This document shows positions 25,779 through 36,413 of a stretch of DNA of 64,000 nucleotides, piece after piece. Source of the stretch: Parasegetibacter sp. NRK P23 (GTDB lineage Bacteria > Bacteroidota > Bacteroidia > Chitinophagales > Chitinophagaceae); contig NZ_JAMDLG010000001.1 of NCBI RefSeq assembly GCF_023721715.1, positions 437,889 to 501,888 on the forward strand, given 5' to 3'. Numbering within the stretch: position 1 is the stretch's first letter; every line of letters starts with the position of its first letter. Under the pieces are notes generated by a model. The model was not told where the DNA came from. It saw nothing but the letters and a program-made list of their open reading frames with translations, and did not search any database. Made by a program: the position numbers and the translations under genes.

Positions 25779-28373
25779 GTGAGAAAACTCTTGATCTTTG
25801 TGCTTCTTTTTGCTGCCGGCTACCCTGTGATGTCCCGCCATATCACCGGAGGTGAAATGTTTTATGAATACCTCGGATCATCCGGAAACGGACACAACTA
25901 CAGGGTAACACTCAAACTTTACAGAGACTGCTATTCTTCAGGCGCTCAGTTGGACCTTACCGTGCAGTTTGGCGTATTCTCCAATGGCACCAATAGCCTG
26001 GTGAGAACAGAATCGGTTAATCGCTCAACCGTAGAACAGGTTACACTTGGTTCCATCAGCCCCTGTATCAGTAATCCACCGCAATTGTGTTATGAAGTAG
26101 GCTACTATGTAGCAGAAATAAACCTTCCCGCCTCCACCGCCGGCTATACCATTTCTTTCCAGCGTTGCTGTCGGGTAGGTGGCATTGAGAATGTGCTGAA
26201 TTCATCCAGCATGGGGGTTACCTATCTCGCCACGATACCTGGCTCTTTAAGCGAACCCACCGCACCTGCCAACAACAGCGCTCGTTTTACGGGAAAAGAT
26301 GATGTGCTGATCTGTGCAAACTCTTATTTTGAATATGATTTCGGCGCGGCCGATCCGGATCAGGGTGATGTGGTGACCTATGAATTGTGTGAGGCATATA
26401 TGGGCGGAAGCATGAACTCTCCTTCTCCCACAACGCCAGATGCTCCTCCCTACAACAGTGTGCCATACTCTCCCGGATACAGTGGCGGATCACCAATGGG
26501 TTTAACAGTAAGCATCAATCCGAATACAGGCCTGGTGAGTGGTACAGCACCTTATGCCGGTATTTATGTGCTTACCGTTTGCGCCTCGGAATACCGCAAT
26601 GGCAGACTGATCAATGTGAATAGAAAAGATATCCAGGTGGCCGTGGCCGGTTGTCTTACCACTGATGCCGTGCTCTACCCGGAATACCAGCTGTGCGAAT
26701 CTTTTACTTTCAGTCCGAGTAACAGGAACAATAGCCCCCTTATCAATGCGCAGCAATGGGATTTTGGCGTGCCCGGCACCAACACGGATGTTTCCAACGA
26801 AATGAATCCCACTTTCACTTTCCCCGATACGGGAACGTATACGATCACCCTTACCACCAACCCCGGACAGGATTGCTCCGATGTTACCACTGCTACCGTT
26901 CGGGTGTATCCGGGTTTTCGTCCGGGTTTCCGCTTCTTTGAATCCTGCGCCACCGTTCCCATCAGTTTTGAAGATACCACCACGGCAAGGTACGGCACCG
27001 TGAACTACAGGCATTGGGATTTCGGAGATATAAGTACTCTGGCAGACACCAGCAATACTCGGAATCCAACCTACACCTATGGCAGCGTAGGCACACGATT
27101 GGTAACCATGATTGTAGGCACCAGTAAAGGATGCAGGGACACCATTTCGAGTAACGTGAACGTTTTGCTGAAGCCGCCAATACAACTCACCAACGATACG
27201 CTCATTTGCACCATAGATACCTTACAGCTGAACGCAAGCGGCATCGGCACTTTCACCTGGAGCCCGAACTACATGATCAGTTCAACTACCGGTCCCTCCC
27301 CGCTCGTAAGTCCTGATGTGCCTACAAAATATTATGTGAACCTGGTCACCGTTCCTGGTTGTGAAAATATTGATTCTGTATTCGTGGATACCCGCTCCTT
27401 CGTTACGATTGATGCGGGAAGGGATACGACTATCTGCCAGACGGACAGCATCACATTACGCCCATCCGGTGACGCGCTTGGTTTTACCTGGACACCGGAA
27501 GGTTTGCTGAACAACAACCGCTTGAAAAATCCTAAAGTAGCACCAACTGTGTCCACCACCTTTACCGTTGAAGGCACCATCGGAAAATGTGCTGCCACCA
27601 GTTCCGTAAACGTGAACGTGATCCCCTACCCCGAAGCCAATGCAGGTCCCGATCACACCATCTGCCTGGATTCTTCCGCCATCCTGATCGGCTCCTACAC
27701 AGGCGCATTCTTCAACTGGTCACCTTTACCAACGCTATCGAATACCCGAAGCATGAACCCGGTGGCAAGTCCTAAAGTCACCACAGCATATGTACTAACG
27801 GTTACGGACACTGTAGGTTGCCCCAAACCATTCCGGGATACGACCATTGTGAATGTGATGCCAGAGGTAATGGCCTTTGCCGGGAACGATACGCTGGTGG
27901 TCACCAATCAGCCCCTTCAGTTGAACGCTTCCGGCGGCGAACTGTATGAATGGACGCCTCCCATTGGGTTAAACGATCCTTTCTCCCAGCGGCCCCTCGC
28001 CCTGCTTACGGAAGACGCTTCTTATTCCCTGAAAGTGATCACGCCCTTTGGATGTTACGCTTATGACACGTTGAACGTGAAAGTATTTAAGACCGGCCCG
28101 GACATCTTCGTTCCCAATGCATTCACGCCTAATGCCGATGGACACAACGATGTTTTAAAAGCTATTCCCGTGGGCATCATGAAGTTCGATTATTTCCGTA
28201 TCTATAACCGCTGGGGGCAACAGGTGTTCGGCACCAGCGATCCTACAAAAGGATGGGACGGAACGGTGAACGGCAAACCGCAATCAGCCGAAGGATTCGT
28301 TTGGATGGCCGCCGGAACGGACTATATGGGCAATCCCATGCTCAGGAAGGGAACGGTAGTTTTGGTAAGATGA
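25779..28373 (+). CDS. T9SS type B cargo protein with PKD domains (paralogue 2)
   Basis: 864 aa from a GTG at 25779, preceded by AAAGGA. Same plan as the upstream gene: signal peptide MRKLLIFVLLFAAGYPVMS, HITGGEMFYEYLG, PKD-like blocks (AQQWDFGVPGTNTDVSNEMNP; YRHWDFGDISTLAD), Ig-like AGRDTTIC / AGPDHTIC modules, and a type B domain (PDIFVPNAFTPNADGHND ... YNRWGQQVFG). The two proteins align over their whole length with many identical motifs, so this is a tandem duplication that has diverged. The 92-nt spacer shows no terminator. Surface or secreted; ligand unknown. Confidence 0.93.
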   Translation: MRKLLIFVLLFAAGYPVMSRHITGGEMFYEYLGSSGNGHNYRVTLKLYRDCYSSGAQLDLTVQFGVFSNGTNSLVRTESVNRSTVEQVTLGSISPCISNPPQLCYEVGYYVAEINLPASTAGYTISFQRCCRVGGIENVLNSSSMGVTYLATIPGSLSEPTAPANNSARFTGKDDVLICANSYFEYDFGAADPDQGDVVTYELCEAYMGGSMNSPSPTTPDAPPYNSVPYSPGYSGGSPMGLTVSINPNTGLVSGTAPYAGIYVLTVCASEYRNGRLINVNRKDIQVAVAGCLTTDAVLYPEYQLCESFTFSPSNRNNSPLINAQQWDFGVPGTNTDVSNEMNPTFTFPDTGTYTITLTTNPGQDCSDVTTATVRVYPGFRPGFRFFESCATVPISFEDTTTARYGTVNYRHWDFGDISTLADTSNTRNPTYTYGSVGTRLVTMIVGTSKGCRDTISSNVNVLLKPPIQLTNDTLICTIDTLQLNASGIGTFTWSPNYMISSTTGPSPLVSPDVPTKYYVNLVTVPGCENIDSVFVDTRSFVTIDAGRDTTICQTDSITLRPSGDALGFTWTPEGLLNNNRLKNPKVAPTVSTTFTVEGTIGKCAATSSVNVNVIPYPEANAGPDHTICLDSSAILIGSYTGAFFNWSPLPTLSNTRSMNPVASPKVTTAYVLTVTDTVGCPKPFRDTTIVNVMPEVMAFAGNDTLVVTNQPLQLNASGGELYEWTPPIGLNDPFSQRPLALLTEDASYSLKVITPFGCYAYDTLNVKVFKTGPDIFVPNAFTPNADGHNDVLKAIPVGIMKFDYFRIYNRWGQQVFGTSDPTKGWDGTVNGKPQSAEGFVWMAAGTDYMGNPMLRKGTVVLVR

Positions 28374-28398
28374 CGTATTATTGGCGAAAGATTGAACT

Positions 28399-29157
28399 AT
28401 GCAGCAAACCATACTTGTAACCGGAGCCACCGCCGGTTTCGGAAAAGCCATCGCCCATAAATTCGCCGCCAACGGCTGGAAACTGATTGTTATCGGAAGA
28501 AGGAAAGAAAGACTGGAGGAACTTTGCGCCGAACTGAAACAAAAATACAAGGCGGAAACACTGGCATTGTGCTATGACATCCGGGATAAAGCGGCCGGTT
28601 TTTCCGCCATCGAAACACTTCCCGATGCCTGGAAAAAAATTGATGTACTGGTCAACAACGCAGGACTGGCTGCCGGAAGGGACCATTTTGAAGATGCCTC
28701 ACTTGACGACTGGGAAGCGATGATAGATACCAACCTGAAAGGACTGCTTTATACCTCCAAGGCCGTGATTCCACTGATGATCGCGGGAAATACCGGGCAC
28801 ATCATCAACATCGGTTCCATCGCCGGGAAAGAAGTTTACGAGAAAGGAAATGTGTACTGCGCCACCAAACATGCGGTGGACGCTATCTCCAAAGGAATGC
28901 GCATCGATCTCCTGGAGCATGGCATCAAGGTTACGGCCATTCATCCGGGAGCAGCGGAAACGGAGTTTTCCCTCGTCCGATTCAAAGGCGATCAGGCGAT
29001 GGCCGATGCCGTATACAAAGGGTATGAACCGCTGCGCGGAGAAGACATCGCCGATATTGTTTTCTATACCACGTCGCTCCCCCCGCATGTGTGCATCAAC
29101 GACCTGGTGGTTACGCCAACGGCCCAGGCCAATTCAGTACATACTTTTAAAAAGTAA
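28399..29157 (+). CDS. SDR-family oxidoreductase (YdfG-like)
   Basis: 252 aa, cytoplasmic. Classical short-chain dehydrogenase: nucleotide-binding GATAGFGKAIAHKFA followed by GRRKERL (basic residues favour NADP(H)), NNAG motif in VLVNNAGLAAG, active-site Ser in INIGSIAGKE, and Tyr-Lys in VYCATKHAVDAISK. The C-terminal IHPGAAETEFSLVRFKGD resembles the YdfG/serine 3-dehydrogenase group (3-hydroxy acids). It follows the second cargo gene by 25 nt and is convergent with sprA (8 nt apart). Confidence 0.92.
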   Translation: MQQTILVTGATAGFGKAIAHKFAANGWKLIVIGRRKERLEELCAELKQKYKAETLALCYDIRDKAAGFSAIETLPDAWKKIDVLVNNAGLAAGRDHFEDASLDDWEAMIDTNLKGLLYTSKAVIPLMIAGNTGHIINIGSIAGKEVYEKGNVYCATKHAVDAISKGMRIDLLEHGIKVTAIHPGAAETEFSLVRFKGDQAMADAVYKGYEPLRGEDIADIVFYTTSLPPHVCINDLVVTPTAQANSVHTFKK

Positions 29158-29165
29158 CCCGCGGC

Positions 29166-32100
29166 CTATTGGGCCAGCGATACCCGCACCTGTAATCCCG
29201 CACGTGTTGTGGTGATGGGTGCCGAAGTGGACACTTTCGGTTCCACGCGCCGCTGATCGAAGAACAACTTCACGTTCACCCGATTGTTCAATACATAATC
29301 GATGGATGGTGAAATGGTAACGATCCGTTGCCCGGAAGTAGGAAGCGCGCTGTTCAGGTCGAGCCTGCTGTTCGCGGTGGCATCATCGCGCCAGCTGAGG
29401 TCAAGCCTGAAATTGATATCGTTGTCCAGTTTTTTAGATGCTTCTTTCTGCCCCGGGAGTTTCACGCGGAACGGAAGCGGGAAACCTCTTTTGCGCCAGC
29501 CCGCGCCAATCGTGTATTCTGTGGTACGATTCTCACTCAGTTGGTAATCAATCAAACTCAGGCTCAGCGTTCTGCTTTTGCGGTATTCAAAACGGGTAGT
29601 CAGTTGATTAGTAAACTGAAGGTCCACATCAATAAACGGCTCAAACCTTTCGCTGATGGTCACGTTGGGCACCAGGAAATACGGTACGAAGTTGCCGGAA
29701 ACGGAATCGATAAAGCCGGGCATGCCCAGTCCGAGCGGATCCGTGTACAGTAACGCTGATGTATAACTGTTCATGCTCAGCGTGCTGTTGTACGCATGTT
29801 TCAAGGTTACGTTGGTGAATGTTTTTTCCAGCGCCTTTATCCGTGACAGTCCATTGTAGGTAATGGTCCAGTTCGGCTTGGGCAGTATATTTTTGAAAGG
29901 GTTCGATTTGATGTTCGGATTCGATTGCTCTATCAGTTCAACACTGTTCGGATCTTTATTGGTATACGCTGCCAGGAAGGCTGGGATCAGTACATCCTGC
30001 GCGTATTTCCCATAGCCTTCATAATATCCGTCAGCACCCTGTCCGCCACTGTAACCATTCTTCGCACCCAGTCGCTGAGAGAGGACTAACCTGTTCGCTT
30101 CAAACTGGCGGAAGGTTTCAGAAATTTCATTCACCTTGAAAGGCGTGAACAATGTCTGGTAAGAAATATAGCTGATGCTGAAACCGCCTGCCGTATATGG
30201 ACTCAACCGGGAGAACCCGCTGGAGCCGGTGGTATCCTTGTACAATTCAGAATATGACTTATTGAACTGCTTGTTCAGGTTCAGGTCGATGGTAAGGTCA
30301 CGAACGGGCTGCAGTTGTGCGATCACATTCAATTGCTGCGTGAAACTCTGTTGGATCAGCAGGTTGAAATTCGGATCACGGGTCAGTCTTCCTTTGCGGG
30401 CGAAATCATTTATATAGGAAGTATCGGGTTGCCTTCCGAATATGAAGTCGAATCCGGGCGACATGGTGGCCCAGTTCTGACCGAGGAACTCGGTACTGTC
30501 GGTATAACCCGGTAACCTGGTGTTGTACGTTTCATCGTAGGTAACGCTTACCCTTTTCAGGGAAGTGAGCACTTTTCCGATACCGCGTACAAAGCCACTC
30601 ATTTCAACCGGAGGATTGGGATCGCGGCGGGTATTCTTATTCGCTGTACTGTCTTTTTTATCGCCCGCTTTTTTATCCTGTTTCACGCGTTCACCTTCCA
30701 GGGCGCGCAGAAACTTCGATTTGCTGTACAGCATGGTGAAATCAAATTCACCTGTAATGTTCCGCTGCTGGCTGTTTTCAATGGTATTGCCAAGGGCGAT
30801 CGCCAGCCTTGAGGCGCCGATCCAGTTGTAGCCCGCGGCGTAACCCACTTTCACGGAGGTCCAGTCCAGAATGGGCAATTTGCTGGTAGGCAACGTGTAG
30901 GCCACTTTTGCACTCTGGCGGTACAACGTATTCCTGCCGCCTTTCAGGAAGTTCTTTCTTACGGAATCCTGTTTTTCTTTGGTATTGATCCTTCCAACCG
31001 GTTCGTCGATCCGGGCGTTGTTGGTGGCTGAGAAATCAAGATTCAGCGCACGCGAGATATCCCAGCGCAGGTTGTAGATGCGGTCGAACACAAAGTATTT
31101 ATCGTAGGTCTCCGGAATCTGGTAGTTGCCGCCGCCAACATTTCTCGGACGTATCGCACCGAACTGGCGGTTCACATCGGCCCGGAAGCCCAGCAGCGAC
31201 GGTGCGGGATTCAGGTTAAAATCTTTCAGCAGGTTAAACCACGGCGATCGCGACCGGATCAGCTTTTTGAAAGGCTCCCAGTATTTCGGTTGCGCCGTAT
31301 AGTTATACCCCACACCACCGCGGTGGCGGGTGAGCTCATCGTTCTGAATGAGCGGACTGCTGCTTTCCGTTTTGGTATAAGAATAGGAGAAATCAAGGTT
31401 CTCGATACTATAGATCTTCAAAGGCTTTCCGGAAGTATTCAGCTTCTTCACATTCGTGAAGTTCACGGTCTTAATGGTGGTTTGCGTGATCGCGTCATCG
31501 CGGATGGAATCCTTATCAGCCGCGGCGGCGTTGTTGAGCTTTTCTTTAAATGTAATATCCAGATCGTAAGGATCGTATTCCGGCGTACTAACGGTTCGCG
31601 TAACGCCCGCATACACTGGAATAGACACACCTACTTTTTGCGGAAGCAATTTGCCCAACTCAAGATTGGTGGCGATATCAAACTGTGAATAGTCCTCTCT
31701 CGATCTTTCATTGGCGCGTTGTTCCAATGTGCCGAATCCACGACTTTTTACGTTCCCGGAAACGGTAACGGTACCCAGATCGGCCAGCGTAATGTCTACC
31801 CTGCCCAAAGCGGCGTAACCGCCTTTTTCATCGATGGCCGAAAGGCGCAGTTCGTTGAACCAGGCTTCGGTACAAAGTGCGGTACCATTATCATCCGGGT
31901 TTTCGATCCCTAAGAATATACCGCGCACTTCGCCCAGGTTCGGGTTCCCGTAAATGGCATAACTCTTCCCGTTGATGACACGGCGATAGTATTGAAGCGA
32001 GTTGCCGACATTATTTCGTTCCACTTTCAGACTGGTGAGCAGGCTCAAATCGAAATCGAGGTTATTCGCCGAAGGCCATACGAGTGAATCCAGGCTCTGC

Positions 32101-35100
32101 CCGGGTTGTGTGATCACCAACGGAATTTTGATCTCATAGTAGTTGGAAACGAAATCCGTTCCGATCCTGATCACAGCGTTCAGTTTACCATCTCCCACAG
32201 GGAACTGTCCGATCACGGATTCCGCATGTGTGAACATAGACAACCTTCCATACTGGCGGAAGTCCATATTCATGGTTTTGAAAACGCCACGCGCTTCGCC
32301 TTCCTGCAGGTTGCAGATCTGTAAACTCAGGGCCTGTTCGTTCTGCAACAGGTTCACGTTATTGTTACTGAGTTGCTGCATCCTTTCGATGCCGGGCGGT
32401 ATGCGGTACGGTACGGGAGAACGGCGGTCGTTCTCTTCAATGTTTACGGCCAGTGTATTGAGTGTGGTGGTGGAATTGGGATCGATGTCGATGTATCGCC
32501 CGGCGGTATCCAGCTGGTAGGCGAACTTCCGCCACTGGTTGCGCACGAGGTCCAGTTTCGCGAAACGGAGCACTACAGTATCTTCAAAACCGGTGAGGTA
32601 CATCCTTACAAAACGGATGGATTTAAAGTCGGGGATATTGCCCACTTTGTTCTGGTATTCCGCGATGGGAATACGGAACTGGTACCAGGTTTCATTCCTC
32701 GTGGTGCCATTCTGCAAGCGTACGCTTACCTGGCGCTTATCGGTAATGAAGTTGGAACCCACGGGCATGTTGGGCTGGATGTCCACACCGTATTCAAAAT
32801 ATTCTTCCAGTTCGTTTAATGTATTGTCCCTGTTCAGGTCTTCCTGGTCAGGATACAACGTAAACGCGGTGGTAAGCTGGTCGCCGCTGGAAGCGATGGG
32901 TGAGTTTCCCTGTGGACTATTGATGCGGCTATAACGGCCAAGGATACCCGTATTGCTTTTGTCGTAAATATCGTTCCGGTAGTTGACGAAGTTATCGTTG
33001 GCCGGGTCATTGAAAGCTTCTATGTAAACGCTTGAATTTTGACCGTAAATACTCCGGAGGGCATCGAGGTAGGCGGAGAATTTCACGCGTTCTTCCTCAT
33101 CGGTCAATCCATCCAGTCCCACATCCTGAAATTCCCTGTCTGCGGGATCATTGCTGAACGCGTTCGTTACCTGGATCGGGTTGGCCGGCACTTTTCCCCA
33201 AACGGTGGAAGTATCGGAAGGAGAAGGAATGTTGGGCGTATTCAGTCCATTTTCGAACTGGCGACGGGAATCGCGTAGAATATCTTCTGAAATATTTCCG
33301 AGGTTGAAGAAAAGCTTTCCGCCTGAGGCTCCGGGTTTAAGGAGATAGGGATCCTGTACCCAGAATTCGATGAATTCCACGTTCCCGGTTTCGAAGTCGA
33401 TCTGGTCAAGGCCGCGCATGATCCCACCCCAGCGGTCGCGGGGGTTGGAAAGGCGTCCATCGGGCCCCAGACTTCCGGGTCGGGTATCAAAGTTATACGG
33501 GCCTTTATCCATGGGGTAATAAGCCATATCGAAGGTCACCAACTGGTTCTGTCCCAGGTCAGGCGTTCGCTGGGGGAATATCTCCTGGCTGTTTACCGAA
33601 CGGGTTTCCGGCTTGGAAAGTTCATTCACATTATCCCGCAACGGGTTGTTGATGGCCCGCCGGTCCTGCAAAGTAGGTTCGATATTGTACCAGGCGATGC
33701 GGGCACGGTTCTGGCCGTTGGCCAGGTTATTACTCAGTTCCCCTTCCGGGAACAGCGGATTGCCTTGTGGTGTGGAAGCGAGGGTCCAGCCTATGAGCGG
33801 GAAACGAAGGTCGATGCTGTTGCGGGTTCCTTCAAAATCATCGATATAAACAAGACCGGCATCTCCTTTCCCGATCTGCGCGGGGTGACCCGGTTTCAGG
33901 TAAGCGGCCTCTCCGTAGGCATTGATGCTGGAAGGTGCGTTGGTGCTGTAAAAAGGAAGTTTATCCAGCCAGCGGGTAAGCCGGGGTATTTCAGATTTGT
34001 AGTTGAAGTCTACCCCATACATGGTATTCTTAATAGGGTCTTCGCCGATCTGCATTTTGGTGAAGAAAGGTCTTTCGCCCAAACGCACCATCGTGGCGCC
34101 TAACGTGAATTTTTCGCTGAACAGGTAATCCAGCCGCAATCCCATATAGTTCCGTTGCTGCAAACCGAAACTGGCGTTGTTCTCGAACTGCACGTCAACC
34201 GGCACATTGGAATTGATGATGCTCTGGTTGAGAATCTTCACCGTCCCAAGACTGTAGTCGATCACATAGTCCACATTCTCTACGAGCAATTGTCCGCCTG
34301 CGGTGATCGTAACGGAACCCGGCGGCACGTTATACGCGTTCAGGCTGATCTCGGAGCCATCTCCTCCGCTGCTTTTTGCCGTTCCCCGCATCACATAACG
34401 GTTCAGGTTCGCATACGTGGAGGCGATAGACTTGATGGTATCGTACAATGGATAATAGACATACTTATCTTTCAGTTCCTGCGGACTGTTCCGGAAAGCG
34501 ATGGAATCCAGGTCGCGACCAAAAGGTTCCAGCAGGGGGAAGATCACGCGGCTTTGTTGCGTGACGACTGTAAACCCTTCAATATAATCGAACACCCCAT
34601 CGGGTTGGGGATCGTTCTGGTTGTTGAGCCGGTCCAGGTTCAGCACGGTAAGCAGGGGCACACCGGCGAGATCACCTTCGGGAAGAAAACGTTTTTCACC
34701 TAAACTTGGTTCCTGGTAAAGAATATTCAGTTTAAAATCTTCCCGCTGCAGGTTGTAAGCGCCAACGGCGTACACGTTCTTCATCATCAGGTCCCAGAGC
34801 GGAAGATAAGTTCGTTGGGAGGTGGCTTTCAGCAATTTCAGGAACAACACTTTGGAGGTTCCGGGTAAGGTGCTGGTGGTATCCGGTGGCACATCCTGAG
34901 AGAACTCCCCTACCGTGATTACACGGCCATTGTATTGGTATTGGTAAGCCACCGCGAGCACTTCATCTTCCCGGAGTTGCTGAATCAGTGAAATAAAGCC
35001 TATTTGCGGATTGTAATAATATTCGTCGGGGCGGAGTTTCCGGGCGAAGGTTTTTTCAAAATCTTCCACGGGTCTTAATCCGAAAGCATTCAACCTACTT

Positions 35101-36413
35101 TGTACGAGGGCCGGGCTGCGGGAGGAAGGATCCTGCACCAGCCTACTGTAAAGATCGTTGGCATTGTTGTCGGGCAATGGATTAGCAGTCAGCGAATTGA
35201 TGTTCGCGTTAAAAGGGTCGGCTTCACCAATATCCATCAGGCCCACCACATCACGGGTGTCGGTGGTAGCGCCGTTCCTGTTGGTGACCCATACTTCCAT
35301 ACGGAGGATCTGCACCTGAGAGTTCACCACGGGCAGGTTGCTCATGGCGGTGTTATAGTTGTTCCTGAAGTACTGACCTAGCAGGAAGTGGCGGTTCTCT
35401 TCGTATTCGTCTGCTTTAATCTCGAAAGTTTGTGTGGCGGCTCCGCCCTGCGTGGTTTGCGAACTGCGTTGCGAGCGCTGGTTGGCGAGTACGCCGGTCA
35501 CAAAAAGTTTACCGAACTGCATCTGGGTTTTCACCCCGAACAGGGATTGGGCGCCTGGAATAAGCGTTCCTTTGGAAGAGAAGTTCACGTTCCCCGCTTC
35601 GAAGCGTTTCACGATCTCATCATCGCGGCCCACGTAATCGAGTTTCAGTTGGTTCTCGAAATCGAAAGTGGACTGGGTATTGTAACTGATGGGCAGTTTA
35701 AGTTTGTCGCCGATGTTACCGATCACATTGAGGTTGGCGTTGAGGTCAAAATCGAAGCCGCCGTTTCTACGGGCGCGTTCGGGCAGCGTGGGATTCTTGA
35801 TGTTCTGTCCCTGGTAGCCGGCCATAATGTCTACATACCCTTGCGGACGGATATCCACCTTGCCATTGCCGAAGAGCCGGTTGAAGAAACTCTCGTGCAT
35901 CTGCAACTGGGGTTTATCCAGTTTCCGGTTCAGGTCGGAAAGCGTGGCGGCCCGCTGGCGGAAATAGTTTTCTTCATCCATCCTGCCTTTCAACTGGAGG
36001 AATTCATCGAAGCTGAGGGCAATGGGATTCCTGTAATACCGGGTCCCGATCTTTTCTACAATATAATACTGGTTGGTTTTGGGGTCGTATTCTACCGTTC
36101 TTTCAATATTGGAGGGATCTCTGAAATCGAAGCCTTTCCGTTGCGGATTGGTCATAGCATCGCCTCTCCGGTCGCGGAGGGGATACTTCAACGTATCTGC
36201 AGCAGTTTTGGCGGTATCCTGTTGTTGGAATGCTTTAAGTGGTGCGGCCACGGCCCTGTGCTGAAACAAAATCCACCCTGCGGCAACCAACAAAGTTGCT
36301 GTTAGTATTTGAAAAGCGCGTCTGGTCAAAACTAGTTTTGTGTTAACGGGTAGAAATGGTTCAAATAGCTTGCAGGGATTTTTTGATGATGGTTTCAAGG
36401 TTTTCGGTTCCAT
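29166..36413 (-). CDS. sprA: SprA, outer-membrane translocon of the type IX secretion system
   Basis: 2415 aa from the ATG at 36413. SprA (Sov in Porphyromonas) forms a giant single-chain outer-membrane barrel that exports T9SS cargo. The length, the early LSFDEFLQLKGRMDEENYFRQRAA, repeated GYVDIMAGYQGQNIKNP and FDFENQLKLDY blocks, YAVGAYNLQREDFKLNILYQEPS and DDFEGTRNSIDLR are typical, and the protein is strand-rich to a terminal LQVRVSLAQ. The start is uncertain: the ATG overlaps ruvA by 53 nt and gives a long pre-signal extension, while a TTG at 36329 would begin (M)TRRAFQILTATLLVAAGWILF, a normal signal peptide. It follows ruvA as probable operon partner and lies next to two T9SS cargo genes. 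Confidence 0.96.
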   Translation of the reverse strand: MEPKTLKPSSKNPCKLFEPFLPVNTKLVLTRRAFQILTATLLVAAGWILFQHRAVAAPLKAFQQQDTAKTAADTLKYPLRDRRGDAMTNPQRKGFDFRDPSNIERTVEYDPKTNQYYIVEKIGTRYYRNPIALSFDEFLQLKGRMDEENYFRQRAATLSDLNRKLDKPQLQMHESFFNRLFGNGKVDIRPQGYVDIMAGYQGQNIKNPTLPERARRNGGFDFDLNANLNVIGNIGDKLKLPISYNTQSTFDFENQLKLDYVGRDDEIVKRFEAGNVNFSSKGTLIPGAQSLFGVKTQMQFGKLFVTGVLANQRSQRSSQTTQGGAATQTFEIKADEYEENRHFLLGQYFRNNYNTAMSNLPVVNSQVQILRMEVWVTNRNGATTDTRDVVGLMDIGEADPFNANINSLTANPLPDNNANDLYSRLVQDPSSRSPALVQSRLNAFGLRPVEDFEKTFARKLRPDEYYYNPQIGFISLIQQLREDEVLAVAYQYQYNGRVITVGEFSQDVPPDTTSTLPGTSKVLFLKLLKATSQRTYLPLWDLMMKNVYAVGAYNLQREDFKLNILYQEPSLGEKRFLPEGDLAGVPLLTVLNLDRLNNQNDPQPDGVFDYIEGFTVVTQQSRVIFPLLEPFGRDLDSIAFRNSPQELKDKYVYYPLYDTIKSIASTYANLNRYVMRGTAKSSGGDGSEISLNAYNVPPGSVTITAGGQLLVENVDYVIDYSLGTVKILNQSIINSNVPVDVQFENNASFGLQQRNYMGLRLDYLFSEKFTLGATMVRLGERPFFTKMQIGEDPIKNTMYGVDFNYKSEIPRLTRWLDKLPFYSTNAPSSINAYGEAAYLKPGHPAQIGKGDAGLVYIDDFEGTRNSIDLRFPLIGWTLASTPQGNPLFPEGELSNNLANGQNRARIAWYNIEPTLQDRRAINNPLRDNVNELSKPETRSVNSQEIFPQRTPDLGQNQLVTFDMAYYPMDKGPYNFDTRPGSLGPDGRLSNPRDRWGGIMRGLDQIDFETGNVEFIEFWVQDPYLLKPGASGGKLFFNLGNISEDILRDSRRQFENGLNTPNIPSPSDTSTVWGKVPANPIQVTNAFSNDPADREFQDVGLDGLTDEEERVKFSAYLDALRSIYGQNSSVYIEAFNDPANDNFVNYRNDIYDKSNTGILGRYSRINSPQGNSPIASSGDQLTTAFTLYPDQEDLNRDNTLNELEEYFEYGVDIQPNMPVGSNFITDKRQVSVRLQNGTTRNETWYQFRIPIAEYQNKVGNIPDFKSIRFVRMYLTGFEDTVVLRFAKLDLVRNQWRKFAYQLDTAGRYIDIDPNSTTTLNTLAVNIEENDRRSPVPYRIPPGIERMQQLSNNNVNLLQNEQALSLQICNLQEGEARGVFKTMNMDFRQYGRLSMFTHAESVIGQFPVGDGKLNAVIRIGTDFVSNYYEIKIPLVITQPGQSLDSLVWPSANNLDFDLSLLTSLKVERNNVGNSLQYYRRVINGKSYAIYGNPNLGEVRGIFLGIENPDDNGTALCTEAWFNELRLSAIDEKGGYAALGRVDITLADLGTVTVSGNVKSRGFGTLEQRANERSREDYSQFDIATNLELGKLLPQKVGVSIPVYAGVTRTVSTPEYDPYDLDITFKEKLNNAAAADKDSIRDDAITQTTIKTVNFTNVKKLNTSGKPLKIYSIENLDFSYSYTKTESSSPLIQNDELTRHRGGVGYNYTAQPKYWEPFKKLIRSRSPWFNLLKDFNLNPAPSLLGFRADVNRQFGAIRPRNVGGGNYQIPETYDKYFVFDRIYNLRWDISRALNLDFSATNNARIDEPVGRINTKEKQDSVRKNFLKGGRNTLYRQSAKVAYTLPTSKLPILDWTSVKVGYAAGYNWIGASRLAIALGNTIENSQQRNITGEFDFTMLYSKSKFLRALEGERVKQDKKAGDKKDSTANKNTRRDPNPPVEMSGFVRGIGKVLTSLKRVSVTYDETYNTRLPGYTDSTEFLGQNWATMSPGFDFIFGRQPDTSYINDFARKGRLTRDPNFNLLIQQSFTQQLNVIAQLQPVRDLTIDLNLNKQFNKSYSELYKDTTGSSGFSRLSPYTAGGFSISYISYQTLFTPFKVNEISETFRQFEANRLVLSQRLGAKNGYSGGQGADGYYEGYGKYAQDVLIPAFLAAYTNKDPNSVELIEQSNPNIKSNPFKNILPKPNWTITYNGLSRIKALEKTFTNVTLKHAYNSTLSMNSYTSALLYTDPLGLGMPGFIDSVSGNFVPYFLVPNVTISERFEPFIDVDLQFTNQLTTRFEYRKSRTLSLSLIDYQLSENRTTEYTIGAGWRKRGFPLPFRVKLPGQKEASKKLDNDINFRLDLSWRDDATANSRLDLNSALPTSGQRIVTISPSIDYVLNNRVNVKLFFDQRRVEPKVSTSAPITTTRAGLQVRVSLAQ

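Noticed and set aside
23032-28373. Direct DNA repeat or recombination artefact from the tandem T9SS genes
   Set aside because: The two genes match at motif level but differ clearly in sequence; they are diverged paralogues, not a recent duplication or assembly error.
35388-36305. A 305-codon antisense frame within sprA
   Set aside because: It lies wholly inside a clear sprA coding region, with no family resemblance and no promoter of its own.
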